A stretch of 64,000 bases of DNA from Stropharia rugosoannulata (GCA_028532985.1 JANCIK010000009.1:1860001-1924000), one strand, 5' to 3'. Shown: positions 45,295 through 57,477, counted from the stretch's first letter. Notes: generated by a model from the letters alone, not told the origin. Made by a program: numbers and translations.

Positions 45295-46248
45295 ATTCAC
45301 GTCTTCTTTGTTTCCATCCACTCGTTTACCTATCGTGGTTTGTACTGGTTCACATTCTCATTCTCATTATCGTCATCTTTAATCAACACTCGGGGGGTAG
45401 AATGAAGATGTCTCAGACGTTCTTTAGATTTCTGAAAGCTTCGTCATTAGCAAGTTCCAACCTGTTCCAATATCGCGCAAATATTACATCCATCGTTGCA
45501 TAATTTTTTAGATCATCAATTTGAAATGTTGTTCAAGTTCTGATTGACACGGCTCGGAGCTTGCGAGTTCTGAAATCGACGCGGAACTACATGGATGGAA
45601 CTCTGTGGAACTTCAACGCAGCTTGCCAGAACTTGCCTCACGTAGTATGTACGAAAATCACGCAGAGAATTTGGAGTCTGGCCAGGGTCACGTTACGCGT
45701 CGTAATTTTCCCTTGATCTACCCCACGCACACATACAAAGTGGGTCAGCATTTCCTGGCAAGGGGATGCAATCATGCAAACGCATGCCGGACCTAGAACG
45801 AATTAATGTTCATTGTTCTCCACCTGGCCCTTAGAGTAGACTCGGCGCCTAACCTGCCGTCCATATGCTGTCAGCTCATGACGTCAATGCCCATTAACAT
45901 TGAACGCAGACCTTGGTGTTGCATTCAGCATCACTCACAAGTCATGCAGGGTACATAGATAATTCGTCATGACAGCAGTACGGGCTAGTCGCAATTCAGA
46001 GTTTGCATAAGTAAGTAAAATCTTGACAGTCTAGCAACGATGTGACAATATGGTTACGAATCAACGACAGATAGCTGGTCACAGGGCGTGCACACAATTG
46101 ATAAGTACATCTGTCTCCTCGTTTTCTGTCCGGTCGCTGTCGGCGTTGGTGAATCTGGCCCCCAGCTAGTCTCTTCTTTACCATTTCTTGTCGGAGCTGC
46201 GCTCATTTCATCTTCTCTCGTTGCGCCGGTCGTTGGAACTCGTTTATT
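45295..46248. other. Intergenic region downstream of DCTN4
   Basis: 954 bp without a recognisable gene. Short frames only. Pyrimidine-rich sequence just before 46249 probably belongs to the next gene's promoter and leader. Confidence 0.45.
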
Positions 46249-47262
46249 ATGTCTTCTTCATTAATTCTACCACTTCAAACATCAGGTGCAGACTCATCCA
46301 CGGAAACACGACCGCAAGCAGACCCATTGCCGTCGAAACGAGGAGAGATTGGATTCATTGAAGGAGTGCACGATGCCGCAGCATTACCTCATGGAAATGC
46401 ATCGGAAGTCGACCTTCCTGAGCGGCATCCAGCCGACCGGGGCGCCATTTCAACGTCTGAATCGACCTTGACCCCTCCGGTAGGGGTGACTAATTCTACA
46501 CGCCCTGCTTCCTCCGAAGATGGAGTTTCTACATTGAGCTCTACGTCTATCACCAAAAGATCGCATTTGTTAGGCTTCCTGACGCCGCGGAGGACCTTTG
46601 GCGGTGTTCAGCTGTCCACACTCATTCAATTCTCAGCGCAACTTTTGCTCCTGGGAGGAACTGGCGTGGTATGGTTTTTCGTAACTAAATTGCTGCAACA
46701 TATGGCTTCAAACGGGCAGAGTATGCCAACCGGCGGTTCATCATCGGTCTTTGTCCACGTTCTCTTCGTTGTAGTTGTAGTTGTGCAACTGGTCTTCCTG
46801 GAGCGCCGCTTATTTCGGCTGCGTGGGGAACGCTATAGCTATTTACATCCAGGCGAAGTCCTGCCTCGCCACAGGAGGATTCCTATGACGCCGGAGGATA
46901 CGAACATCGCCTTTGCTCCCTGGAACCGACCTCCGCTCCCGACGTATGCAGCTGCCCTTTCCCAAAGTGGTGTTGGTACCGGTGATGTCGAGGACAACCT
47001 CATCGCAGCAGCGCCACCGCCTGCATACGGCCACACAAGAGGCAGCACACTGCTTCTCAGAGGATACTTGCGGAATAGTTTGCGACTTCAGCGACCACCT
47101 TCTGTGCACAGTCAATCTTCTGCCCGGCGCAGCTATGTCAGCACGTTTGAACAGTCGGAAGGAATTCAAGATGCCTCGGACCGAGTGCGACAGCTAGAAA
47201 ATACCCTCAATCGACTGGAGGCGCAGCATGCTTCCTCGGACACAGCATCAGGATTAAGGTGA
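46249..47262 (+). CDS. Two-TM protein with PPxY motif, unknown function
   Basis: Single-exon frame, 337 aa. The N-terminal ~120 residues are polar and low complexity. Two membrane segments are seen at about 121-147 (LSTLIQFSAQLLLLGGTGVV) and 166-184 (SVFVHVLFVVVVVVQLVF). After them come a basic stretch (RRLFRLRGERYSYLHPGEVL), PPLPTY at 228-233 and PPPAY at 256-260, then a short coiled-coil-like end (DRVRQLENTLNRLEAQH). PPxY motifs bind WW domains of Nedd4/Rsp5 ubiquitin ligases, so a role as substrate or adaptor of Rsp5 is possible; this is inference. I do not recognise the family by name. It is followed on the same strand by an alpha-arrestin. Confidence 0.78.
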   Translation: MSSSLILPLQTSGADSSTETRPQADPLPSKRGEIGFIEGVHDAAALPHGNASEVDLPERHPADRGAISTSESTLTPPVGVTNSTRPASSEDGVSTLSSTSITKRSHLLGFLTPRRTFGGVQLSTLIQFSAQLLLLGGTGVVWFFVTKLLQHMASNGQSMPTGGSSSVFVHVLFVVVVVVQLVFLERRLFRLRGERYSYLHPGEVLPRHRRIPMTPEDTNIAFAPWNRPPLPTYAAALSQSGVGTGDVEDNLIAAAPPPAYGHTRGSTLLLRGYLRNSLRLQRPPSVHSQSSARRSYVSTFEQSEGIQDASDRVRQLENTLNRLEAQHASSDTASGLR

Positions 47263-47960
47263 ACAATCTCAAGGACATGCATCTAGTCAAAGAGAGGACA
47301 TCTTAATGACGGACAATATTATAAATACGACGCTTTCTTCCATGTATTCTTTTATTGTTAAGCTATTTTTTGAACGATACTAGGAAGCTATTCTTGGCTT
47401 CCACATAGAGCTTGAAAAGGTGTACTGTGTTGAAATATTGACACTTTGAATAGGCTATACACAGCACTTGACTCAGGCGCTCACAATTTGACGTACTTCG
47501 CGGCGGGTGTGCTACCGCAATATTGATGGTGTGTTGTACTAGCGTAAGTTGTAACGTTTACCTCCGCACCACCATTTGTTTTAGTCCTTGACCATCGGGA
47601 CTGTGACGGTATTCAGATTCCAGGAAGCGCTTCCGAATCTTCTTTACGAGTCATTTCGCTCTTGCTTGCTGACCAAGCCGATGACCGCAGTCCAAGCCTC
47701 TGAACGTGCCCTCGCGCATTGAAGGCATATGTCATTCTAGAGATCTCAGGCACCATGTTTCCGTCTCTTTCTGTATCGCAATTTCACTTTGGGTATTCTT
47801 AGCTGTCTGGTTCTTGTCAGGGACTGTTTATACCCTGAAACTTGGGGGTGACTCATTCCTTTATTATATGTTCTGCTCTGCGACCATGGAACGCCCCCAT
47901 CTGTCGAGAGCCACTCCGCTTGCTTTATACTTGCTTTCGTGAACGCGTCGCGTCAAAAAA
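47263..47960. other. Intergenic region before the arrestin gene
   Basis: 698 bp. It is AT-rich after the upstream stop, then contains a minor frame (47706-47942) with no recognisable content. It probably holds the arrestin promoter. Confidence 0.45.
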
Positions 47961-49445
47961 ATGGCGGCTTGTACCTCTTCAATGGATAATTTACTTCCAA
48001 GCTACTCGTCTTCATCTCCTGTGCCCTCCTACTCCTGCGAACTGGCTCGCGGAGAGAGATCGCTGCAGCAAACGCCTCGATCGCGCGCGTCGCGTCCTCC
48101 ACCTTCATCGCTGTTCATCAAGAAGGCTGGGCGAACCACCGTCACGCTGGAAGAGCAAGAAGAAGGTGCTACTATTCCAACTTATGGTCGACGCGCGTCG
48201 ATCTATGGCAACATTCTGCTCGAAAAGAGTGAAACAGTGCTTGACGTTGTGCTGAAGGTATGTCTCTAGCCATGTTAACTGTAAATGCGAACTGACGCTT
48301 TTATTATAGATCGAGGGTAAACTGGATGCTACCGCCTCGAATAGAGGCGGCGGATCTCTCAAGCTCTGCGCCGACAATTATACTTTGTGGTCGCATACGA
48401 CATCGCGAGGGTCTGCTTGTCCCAGCCATATTCCCTTTTCAGTCCAGATGTCATCTACATTCCAAAATGAAGGCCAAAGCGTTGCTCTCCCTCCGACGTA
48501 CAACGACGCGTACTATGAAGTGCCCAGTCTCTTCATTCGATCAAGCTATCAGATTCATATCATTGTTTCTCGACTCCGTCACCAGAAAGTAGGGAATGTC
48601 TGGTCCAAAACAAAACAGTAAGTCCCTGTTATCTTGTGGCGCGTTATTGCATCTAACGCCAGTTTAGTATCTTAATTCCGTTCAAGTATTCTCCTCGTGT
48701 ACGGCCACACCGCCCCATCATCTATACCCACAATTTCTTTTCGTCCATCAAAACAGCGCCAGAGGAATGGTTCCAGGCCATGTCCGATCTGAAGACGCGT
48801 AGGAAGAGGACGAACGACATTGTACTCGCCCCAATTAGTGCACACGTAAGTCTCCTGTTCATTCCCCTGCATATATGTGCTCAATTTTGTCACCCGCAGC
48901 TTTTCATACCTGTCAGCAGGATATACTGCTTTACAGACAAAATTCCCTTCCACGTCCAGCTCTGCGGCGATGTATCGGTGCTGAGGGACTTATTCTCGGA
49001 TTCGGTGCTCGATCGGGTCATATCTGCCGATTCGCATAACACTGTTGAATCGGCGCGCAGCAAACAGTCCTCGCCAGTAAAATCCAGGCCACTCATCAAC
49101 GTCAGTCTGTTACGGCAGGTCGCTGTGACTACGGAGAACGGCAGTACATGGAAAAACACTATCCTGGCTGAAGGCACCCCCGTCCCAGTTCCGCCAGATT
49201 CGATGTCGTGGTATGAACACCCGGACGACCTTACACAAACCAACATCGATTGGGGGGGCGAACTGATGATTGGCGGTCATAGCGTAGTCTCCGGGTTTAC
49301 GGCTGCACATGTGCAAGTCAAGGACTTCATTTCTTTGACAGTGTCTCCCCCGCCATCCACTTCCATACTTCCGCTGCAACTGACGATTCCGATCAGACTG
49401 GTGTCAGAGCCTTTTGCAGAAACCATAGAGCTTGAAGGCAGATGA
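47961..49445 (+). CDS. Alpha-arrestin-like protein with PPxY motif
   Basis: Arrestin-fold adaptor; fungal alpha-arrestins recruit the ubiquitin ligase Rsp5 to membrane proteins. Four exons (47961-48257, 48310-48617, 48668-48845, 48900-49445) give 442 aa. The N-terminal arrestin strands include GRRASIYGNILLEKSETVLD, VVLK-IEGKLD, CPSHIPFSVQM and RSSYQIHIIVSRLRH. A PPxY motif lies within LPPTYNDAYYE at about residues 160-163. The C-terminal arrestin part has IYCFTDKIPFHVQLCGD, INVSLLRQVAVTTE, GGHSVVSGFTAAHVQVKDF and LQLTIPIRLVSEPF. The cargo is unknown. Confidence 0.87.
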
Positions 49446-50104
49446 CTCTCTCACAAAAAATTCCCTTTCCAATTGTTTATTGATTTCGCATTTACGACCT
49501 TTTACGTTAGATTATGTTAAGTATGTTACGATCTGTACCGCTTACTCTAATATTCCCAAGATGCATGATTTATTATATATACACAACGTATAGATCTTCT
49601 GACTCTCCTTGCCACCAATACAACACCCGTATACCTAGTATTGTACATTGTACTACTCTACTGCACTAGCACCATGATATATGCAGTCTGTTATGTCATC
49701 CACCCAATTGAAACAATACATACTCGAGTACATAGTGTGCTCCAACTGAATCAAGTTTTGAATGCAGGACCGGGTATTCAAATAGTATTACATTGTACAA
49801 TATTATAATTAACTTGGATCCATGACTACTGCTTACTGCGATGGGCGTCGCGGTGATACGGTACTTAGTTAAGTAGCCAGTGTAGTTGCAGTTATGGGCC
49901 GCGGCGCTTAGTCCGTTCGGACTGAAGGTTATTGACAGGCCAACCATATGTACACCACATCCAGACTCCCATCAACCGCATTCGTGTACCCGTCCGGCAC
50001 CAAAAGGCATGAGTCCTTGGAGCAAGAATCGTCTCGGGTCCGAGCTGAGCCAATGTCAAGTAGTGACTCGCAAAGCGGGTGGGCGATTTCAGTGAGAATT
50101 GCCA
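49446..50104. other. Intergenic region between convergent genes
   Basis: 659 bp, AT-rich, between the arrestin stop and the end of the leftward aspartic peptidase gene. Only short frames; probably two 3' UTRs. Confidence 0.45.
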
Positions 50105-52069
50105 CTAGCTTCGCCGTCGAGAGCGTACGGCGAAGAAAGCGACGATGGCTGCTATGATTAGTACAGCCGCGATGCCAGCCGCGACAAAGTATAATGTCTT
50201 CCGTTTGCCTCCTGTCAGAGAGATAGGTTTTCGGTCGCCTGTGGTGTCAGATCCGTTCAGTCGCGCATTCACAAAGTCCAAATGAGCTGATCCAGTAATC
50301 AATTAGAGTGAATAGGACAGAATGAATCACTAATACCTTCTGCTTCGTCAGTTATGGACAATAGTTGTACATAGGGCGATTCGGATGTCGTTGGGTTCTT
50401 GGTGAAATTTCCACATTCAAAGAAAGAATAGACATTTCGCACTTAGTGATTGAATCTCAATGAGATCAAGCAACGCTGAAGATTAAGAATAACACGTACA
50501 GAATGACATCCCCAGAACGATATCATACGTTGGTTCTCCTTTCCGCATAAATGTGAAGGGCTGGAACTTATGGCTGCTCCTCAGTACCCAAAAAGACACG
50601 AGAGAAGATAGTACGTACAGTACCCACACAGGCATTCTGCCCATCCGAAGTCCGCAAAGCAGTAGAGTTAAGAAGAGTTGGATCCCTGGTCTAATTAGTA
50701 ATGTACAAAAGTGCATTGCGATAACTCAGCGTACATTGACATGTCCAAGGGATGGATGCGATACAAATTCCCGGCAAACTTCAGAGTAACATTAACCTCT
50801 TGAGCGCAAGGTAGGACATAGACACCGCCAAAGCCTGGAACATCGCGGTACTGTGCATCATTGAATTGTCCATAAATTTTATCCACGATTTCTCTGTGAA
50901 TTTTGTGATAGGTCAGAACGATGTACGGCGGTAATCTACGGCGGAACGCACCGAGGAAACTGAGAAAACGTAAAGCCCGAATCAAAGACGATAGTAGCCT
51001 GCCTCTTGTTCCCCGTCGCTTCGACTGATGTGGTTATTGGAATAGAACGACCATCCGGTCCTATGAGGCCATCTGCGTCGAGCAGAACTTGCAAATGCTG
51101 GTCCATATACTCGGTTTCTTTCACTAGGGTTACCGGGAGTCTGGGCTTTTCTCTTACTGCTGCATATTCGGGCAGTACTTCTCCTATCGTTATACTTCCG
51201 TGGAAAGAATTGGTCGGATCTGTACAAAATTAGGTTTTGACCGCATATGCAAGGAATAAAATTCCGACCATTATGGCGCCCCAACAAAAGGGTGAAATAA
51301 TCAGAGTGATTAACACCCTGAGAAAATAAACGGTTCAAGAGAGTTTCACTGGCACCAAGAGGTAGCTCCTTGGTCATAAATGATCCTAAGCCTGGCCCAA
51401 GACCTATAAGACCGATGGTATGTTATAGAGCAAATAAATTTGAATAAAAGCGTTACGCACCCAGAATCCCATGGCCTTCACGATTCTTCTCGCTGGGCGG
51501 AATCTCTACTATTCCGGACAACCGCATTATTTAGTTTAAATTGCCTGCAAGTGTATAAGACACAATTTCGTACAAAATGCTTGATCAACGACAGTTTGTC
51601 CAGCAAATCGTACACTTCCGCGCTTGATTTGACCTATTAGTAGTCAACGTCTTAGCTGAATGGCTTACCAATGAGAAGACTCGCGAGAAAAAGACGACAT
51701 ACCAGATACTGAGTGAGCCGCATAGTTGATGCTCGCGTTTTTTCCGGTGGGAATACTTTGCATTACACTGCCAGCAACCCATATATCTGAGCTAGTGGCG
51801 TGGTAGGCCATTTGAGCCCACTGACTGAAGTTGTTAAGGCTGAAATTTACTGACCTTCCCGTATCAACGAGAACCTCGAAAGTTTGGTTACCTACGATAA
51901 TAGAGGTATGATAGCTAACATCTGCCTCGTTGGTCAACATTGCACTTCTAGGAGTTCGAGATTGACGAGCCAATATGGATGGAAGTGTCGAGGAGCCGGA
52001 AAACTTGAGATGATAAGCCTGTACGCCATTGAATGCAGCTAGGAAAAGAAGAGCTAGGAGCCATGCCAT
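50105..52069 (-). CDS. Membrane-anchored aspartic peptidase (A1 family)
   Basis: Pepsin-type endopeptidase, secreted and membrane-tethered. Start ATG at 52069 with a signal peptide (MAWLLALLFLAAFNGVQA). Both catalytic motifs are intact: VDTGSSDIWVAG, restored by removing an intron between GS and SDIW, and IVFDSGFTFSQFPR. Other segments: DYFTLLLGRHN, MDQHLQVLLDADGLIGPDG, KIYGQFNDAQYRDVPGFGG, LPCAQEVNVTLKF, NLYRIHPLDM and YDIVLGMSF. The protein ends with a membrane helix (TLYFVAAGIAAVLIIAAIVA) and a short basic tail (VRSRRRS). Several small introns. It lies head to head with a related peptidase at 53018, 949 bp apart. Confidence 0.9.
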
Positions 52070-53017
52070 GGTAGAGGATGAGAGGGATATGACTAAGAGT
52101 TGTTGGGAAAGCTGAGGTTATGAAGAAAATAAAAGGACCATGTTTGATTTGCTGAGGAGAGAACGAAGAGTACAAGAGAGAGCAGAAGAGAGGCACCAGC
52201 GAGGGTGCTGTATCAATTCCGCCAGTTGGTGCTAGCTCTTGGCTCGCCGAGGACGCTTCGGTCTGGGCACCAAGCGTTCATGCTGACAGAGTAACTTGAA
52301 CTAGATGCTACCCTGGAGTGAGCAGATATTGCATAAGAAATCTTAAGCTCACCTTTACATAACGTTGGATGCGGCGCGCCAACGACGTGCTATCAGTTGA
52401 AGAGCACTTGCACATTGCGCATCCTGAGTACACTTGGCTGCGACAAGCCCGAGCCGCCAGGATTGCGCGCCAAGCGAGCCGCTGTTTACCACAAGCCCTT
52501 TGGCAGCTGCACTTTAATACTTGACTTTCCTTAGCCATCGCCGCCTACATCCGGCCGTCTTGTTCCCTCTTATTCCGCGTACGCCGTAGACATAAATGAT
52601 ACTAGCATATCATCCAGAGTATGTATTGACATCATCAATTCCAGAGTTGCATTCACTTCTTTTGTATGGACGAGTTGATAAATGGTGTGTGGTCACTGGT
52701 TTCGGGTTTTACACGACGAAGCAGTTTGAGGCGCATATATACAAGCTAGACTTTGGCTAGACTTATTACTCGCGACATGAGCATTATGTAGGCTTGCTGC
52801 GTCCGACGTTTTTGACTTGGTTTATTGAAGACGAGAGAGTAGGTTAGTAGTGGCTGTGCAGGATGACTGTGTGAGTAACAATACGACGGAGCTGCGACGG
52901 ACTCTAATTTCCGGTAACACGCTAACCTACACCTTCTTTTCTCCCCGCCGACTTGCACTTGTCATCCTTCTCCCTAGTCCTTGGCCTACCAACGTCCATT
53001 TGGCCATCGTCTTTCGA
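52070..53017. other. Spacer between divergent aspartic peptidase genes
   Basis: 948 bp containing both promoters and a small Cys-rich frame (52308-52538, minus). Pyrimidine-rich sequence precedes the rightward ATG. Confidence 0.45.
52308..52538 (-). CDS. Candidate small cysteine-rich protein
   Basis: 76 codons from the ATG at 52538. The cysteine pattern is dense: KCSCQRACGKQ, then ACRSQVYSGCAMCKCSS, followed by a basic helix (LARRIQRYVK). A GTGAGC donor right after RYVK and an acceptor 40 nt later would end the protein soon after. It might bind metal. It lacks a signal peptide, so it is not a typical secreted effector. I do not recognise it. Confidence 0.35.
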   Translation of the reverse strand: MAKESQVLKCSCQRACGKQRLAWRAILAARACRSQVYSGCAMCKCSSTDSTSLARRIQRYVKVSLRFLMQYLLTPG

Positions 53018-55198
53018 ATGCGCTCTTTACTATCACTTTCTTTCCTTCTTACGATCCTTGATACCTATGTTAACGGCCTTATTTTCCCCTTCGACGTTCG
53101 ATTTGGGTCCGAGTCCGCGTCCTCCCTGAATCGCCGCGACTCTACGCCTATAGGTAACATCCAGAATGCTCAATACGTTGGAAATGTGTCGGTCGCGGGA
53201 GTAAATATGCCTGTCCTTTTGGACACGGGAAGGTACGCGTATTGGACTACATTTTCAGGTACTTCTCGCACTTACTTGTATACAGTTCTGATTTATGGGT
53301 AAACTTCCCCGCAACACCACCGACGTCGTCTATGAACGACACTGGCATGTTTATATCGTTATCTTATGCCGTAGGAAAAGCGGCTGGTGCGCCATTTTCT
53401 AAAGAATGCCTGAGCGCGTCTGAGCTATTTCTTAGGTGATGTCCAAACTGCAGCAGTCTCTCTTGGAAATCTTTCCATACCTAACCAAGCCTTCTGTATG
53501 TGTATAACCATCTATTACATTTTCCCCCTAACCTATTTTTATAGTATGGGTCAACGACACCAGCTCGTTTTCCACCAACATTCATTCTCAAGGTTACGAC
53601 GGCCTGCTGGGTCTTGGACCCAACCAAAGCAGTGTTATTCGCAAAAAAGCAAAGAACGGTTGGGCAGATACGTTCCTGCAGCGTATCTTCTCAATGGACA
53701 CATCTACCCAAAACTACATCACTTTACTACTCAATAGAAAGAACGACCCTGGTCAAAATATAACTGGTCAACTCACAATATCTGAAATTGTCCCCGGATT
53801 AGAAAATATCACTAGCATGCCAAAGCTAGATGTTGAAACCGTGAATAGGCTTCTGAAATCTGGTGCGCACGGCCCATTTGACAAAGGTGGCGGCTGCTAA
53901 CGGGCTGTTGTATCAATGCGGGTTCTAGACCAGCATTGGCAGGCGCTAACAGATAAGAATGTAGGAATCATTGGTCCAGACGGAAACCCTATCAACATCA
54001 AGTCCATCGTCCCAGCTGCTCCAAAAGGCCAGTTAGTAGCTGTGGTTGATAGTGGGTGCGTGAAATTAAACTCCTCATCGTTATTATGCTTATCAATGTA
54101 TCTTCAGTTACACATTTTCCCAAGTACCCAGGGACGTTTCCGATGCTATCTATGGACGCGTTCAGGGTGCTGTTTACGACACGACCAACCAATATTGGCT
54201 GGTCCCATGTGGTCAATACCTGAATATATCATTCAATCTTGGGGGCCAAAACTACCCGATACATCCTCTGGATACTGTAGATGATAATTTCGCCATTACT
54301 GATGGCAGCGGCAAAAGAGTGTGTATTGGAGCATTCCAACCCATCACTTCGGCATTCAGTCTTCTCGGACACTATGACATGATTCTAGGGATGAGTTTTT
54401 GTGAGTCTAAATTTAACCATGGTGTATTCCTTGGTCTAACAATGCATCTCAGTGCGCAACGCATATATGCTTCTCGACTTTGGCGATTGGATAGGTGAAA
54501 CCTCCGACCAAGAGCACCCTTATATTCAACTATCGTCAATTGTCAATTCGCAGAACGCACAGAATGACTTTGTCAATGTGCGACTAAACGGGGTAAACAC
54601 TATCTCGAGCTCCCAGTGGGCACTGCTGCCTGCGTCCGAAATGCAACACTCGCCTGTATCTGCCGAAGAGAAGAAGAAGAAGTACCAGGAGATGATTCTC
54701 AGTCGTTGGCCGTACATCTTCGTCGGCTGTTTGCTATTCGTCCTCATAGTTGTCGGAGTTATCGTGTGGAAGTGCTGCTGCAGGCGGAAGGGCAAGAATG
54801 CTTCAAAGGCCGAGACAGAAGCTGCGCTGCATGGTGTTGCAGGAGGAAAGCGCAAAGGAGGGTTCATGTCTAGATTCGGTCGCAAGCGAGAGTCTTACCA
54901 TGCATTGCAAACACCCGCCCACAGCACTGCGGACCTTATCACACCGACATATCCATCGCAGCCCAGGCATTCATCTGGTTCGCAGCGACCTCCTCCATCT
55001 CCCCATGCTTCTGGACACCAGTCGGGCCATTTCAACCAGAACTACGACCTGAATGCAAGCACGAGTTCGCTGCACTCATACCACGACCAAACGCAGTACC
55101 CGTCGTACAGCCCGCAACAGCAATATCAACAATATTCACCACACCAGCAACACCCAAGCTACGCACCTGCCGCCGACAACCGTGGATACCAAGCGTAG
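53018..55198 (+). CDS. Membrane-anchored aspartic peptidase with long Gln/Tyr-rich tail (A1 family)
   Basis: Pepsin-type endopeptidase. Start ATG at 53018 with a signal peptide (MRSLLSLSFLLTILDTYVNG). The catalytic motifs are LLDTGSSDLWVNF, split by an intron inside DTGS, and VVDSGYTFSQVPRD, also split. Other segments: IHSQGYDGLLGLGPNQSS, YWLVPCGQYLNISFNLGG, YPIHPLDTVDDNFAI and YDMILGMSF. After the catalytic domain come a membrane helix (YIFVGCLLFVLIVVGVIVW), a CCCRRK juxtamembrane cluster and a ~130-residue cytosolic tail rich in Ser, Pro, Gln, Tyr and His (YPSYSPQQQYQQYSPHQQ, ending NRGYQA). The catalytic domain is clearly related to the divergent neighbour, but the tail is unique to this copy. 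Confidence 0.92.
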
Positions 55199-55645
55199 GT
55201 GCATGTTCCGCTTCTCGTGTCCTTGTTTTTGTGTATCCGCGCTTTTGCTTGCTTTGTGACAATGGACAGTTGACACCTTGTTTTGCTCCACTTTTCTCCT
55301 CATACTTCTGGCGTTGGTTGCACAACCCCCTTCTTCTAACCTGCTTGTCTGGAACTGCAACGGATCTATAAACTTTCTAATACCCATGTTACAATAAAGT
55401 ATCGCTGCGCGAGCTCCGCCTCTTAATACGCCTTTCCCTTTGCATGTTAAGCCACTTGTCTAGCAACCCCTCATGTATATCATAGCACCCGAAAATTTTT
55501 GCTTCGAAAACACAATAATTTCTATTAGACTGATAAGGAAAATTGCGTGGTTGTAGGGTAAGTATATAAATCATGTTATAGATGAGCTAAGCAGATTACT
55601 ATGTATCGTAAATGTCGTAGATAGTTAGCGTGTCGTATTGGTGAT
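55199..55645. other. Intergenic region between convergent genes
   Basis: 447 bp of 3' flanks of the aspartic peptidase and heme oxygenase genes; nothing else visible. Confidence 0.45.
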
Positions 55646-56819
55646 TTACTTGGTTTGCTGGAAAAGATCCCCAATCCACTGTTCCACTGCAAGCAACTTG
55701 TCGTAACCGCGCTGCCCGGTAAACCCACCAACAACGAGAATAAAGTGAGCTATGCAGACTGGATTATGGTCAGAAGTCTAAGTAGTAATTGGCTGTGGGG
55801 AACATACCTGCTGCAATTACGCTTAGGACTTGCGATATAGGATAAGTCTTTTCTGCCTCTTGTGAAGTTGCTACTAGGACCTCGCGACTGGAAGCATCAG
55901 GGAGTTTCTCTATTGTATCGTTGAGGGCAGTGAATAGTCCTGCATTAAGGATGAATGCCGTCTTTGCTTCTTCGACGACAGCGGCTGAAAGGAGAATAGT
56001 TATAACCCGATACGTCAGATTAAGGGTCAAGAATGGTGATAGACGCTCATAGTGCGACGCCACAGTGTGCCATAAATAGCGCATCTGTGGCATCCTTCTG
56101 GAGCTTGACAAATGACGCACCTTTCGCCTCTAGCGATTGCTGCTCGCCGGCTCTATTCATGCCTGCGCGGAACCACTCCTTTATTCGCTTCATCTCGCCT
56201 TGGTTTGCTGGTTTTGCTGAGCGCAGCTCCTTGAATGCGTAGAATTCAACGCCAGTGCCCGACGCCTCGTCGAGGTCGTAGGCTTTCGCAAGGATATGCC
56301 GTATCGTCTGGCCACCGCTGAGATCCCCTAGATAGCGAACGTAGGCGTGTGCGAGCAGGGGTGAGGGGTCTGCAGAGTTCGAAAGGGCCTCGATGCGCTT
56401 AACGTAGTTTGTGAATGGGGGAGGAGCCGCGGCCTCTAGCCGGACGTGCAGTGGGTGGGTCTTCCACGAAGCTTCATCTACTTGCAGAAGGTGCCCAATA
56501 TCTGCTGATAGTGCAGGTGCGCGTGCGAGGAGGGTCGGGTTGTACGTTGGCTCAAGGGAAGGATTTGTGGCATGCTTGTCGAGGGCCTTCTCAAAGGCAC
56601 TGGCGTGCGATCAGTACTAAATCATGGATTCAGACAGAATTTGCCTTCTCACCTGTATATGTGCCATAGCATCATCAGGTATCGCACATACTCTTCCCTG
56701 GAAAGCCGGCCGCTGAGGAGGCGTTTCGCACCATCACTGGCGGCGACTTGGTTGTGGGCTTCGATGGTACTATCCCGAAGGAGGGTGGCGAGTGGTTTAG
56801 TGTAGTTGGTAGAGGACAT
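55646..56819 (-). CDS. HMX1: Heme oxygenase
   Basis: Breaks heme to biliverdin, CO and iron; fungal members are tied to the endoplasmic reticulum and iron homeostasis. The start is the ATG at 56819 (MSSTNYTKPLATLLRDSTI), as upstream in-frame codons lack an ATG. His22 in STIEAHNQVAAS is the likely proximal heme ligand. Next come EEYVRYLMMLWHIYRAFEKA, HLLQVDEASWKTHPL and the distal-helix signature VRYLGDLSGGQTIRHILAKA with the glycine-rich kink. The C-terminal part (AAVVEEAKTAFILNAGLFTA, then HFILVVGGFTGQRGYDKLL and the stop at 55646) is hydrophobic in places but lacks a clean tail anchor. At least four exons. Confidence 0.92.
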
Positions 56820-57477
56820 GAAGAGCGGTAGAAATGAGAGGGAGGGCAATGAAAGGGTGTGCGGAAGGCCGTCGATGGCGTGCTGAACTTTTAAAATTGT
56901 GCTGTGTCAGTGAAGCGGTGCCGGATGCAGTTGCCACCGAAACATGGATACAAGTAGTCCCAGGTCTACTTATCCATCTACTTGTCATGGAAATTATGTG
57001 TAACTAATGCTTTCAGGCCCTCTCAGGCCCTCTTCTAGCCTCTTCTCCCAAGCTTCGCATCTTATCAGATAAAATTCTCGGATAAGTTAGACCCTGAGCT
57101 TGCCAGTGGCTTGGCTATCCATATGTAGACTGCGCAAGCCTTTCGGCCTCGGTCAGCTGGGATGACAGTACTTCATGCATCCCGTATTCCACTGTGCCGA
57201 GGCTATCATCGCATCTGTCTGTCACTTCGGGCGGGCAATTTTAGACGACTTCCAACCCAAACCGACTCATGTAAGCTTATGCATTACATTCTTTTACTAA
57301 GAATCAAATTTCAATCCTGGGATCAAGTTCGAGTCCACCATGTGTCAGAGCTAGTGTACAAAAAACGGGATAATTGAAAATCAAAGTGTAAAAACATGTC
57401 CGGGACGTGCAGTGAAGATCGAAGACTTAGCACGCCCCGTTTCACGACAGAAGAAAGAAAGCATATATATGTGATGT
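56820..57477. other. Intergenic region upstream of heme oxygenase
   Basis: 658 bp containing the heme oxygenase promoter and the 3' flank of the CCCH gene. Short repeats of tcaggccctc and aggcctcttct occur near 57015-57045. No gene seen. Confidence 0.45.

Noticed and set aside
47706..47942. 78-codon plus-strand frame before the arrestin gene
   Set aside because: It has a hydrophobic stretch but no splice context or similarity I can recognise and lies in the likely promoter.
57262..57345. tRNA-like T-loop sequence (GTTCGAGTCC)
   Set aside because: No matching D-arm, acceptor stem or anticodon arm could be formed upstream at the right distance.
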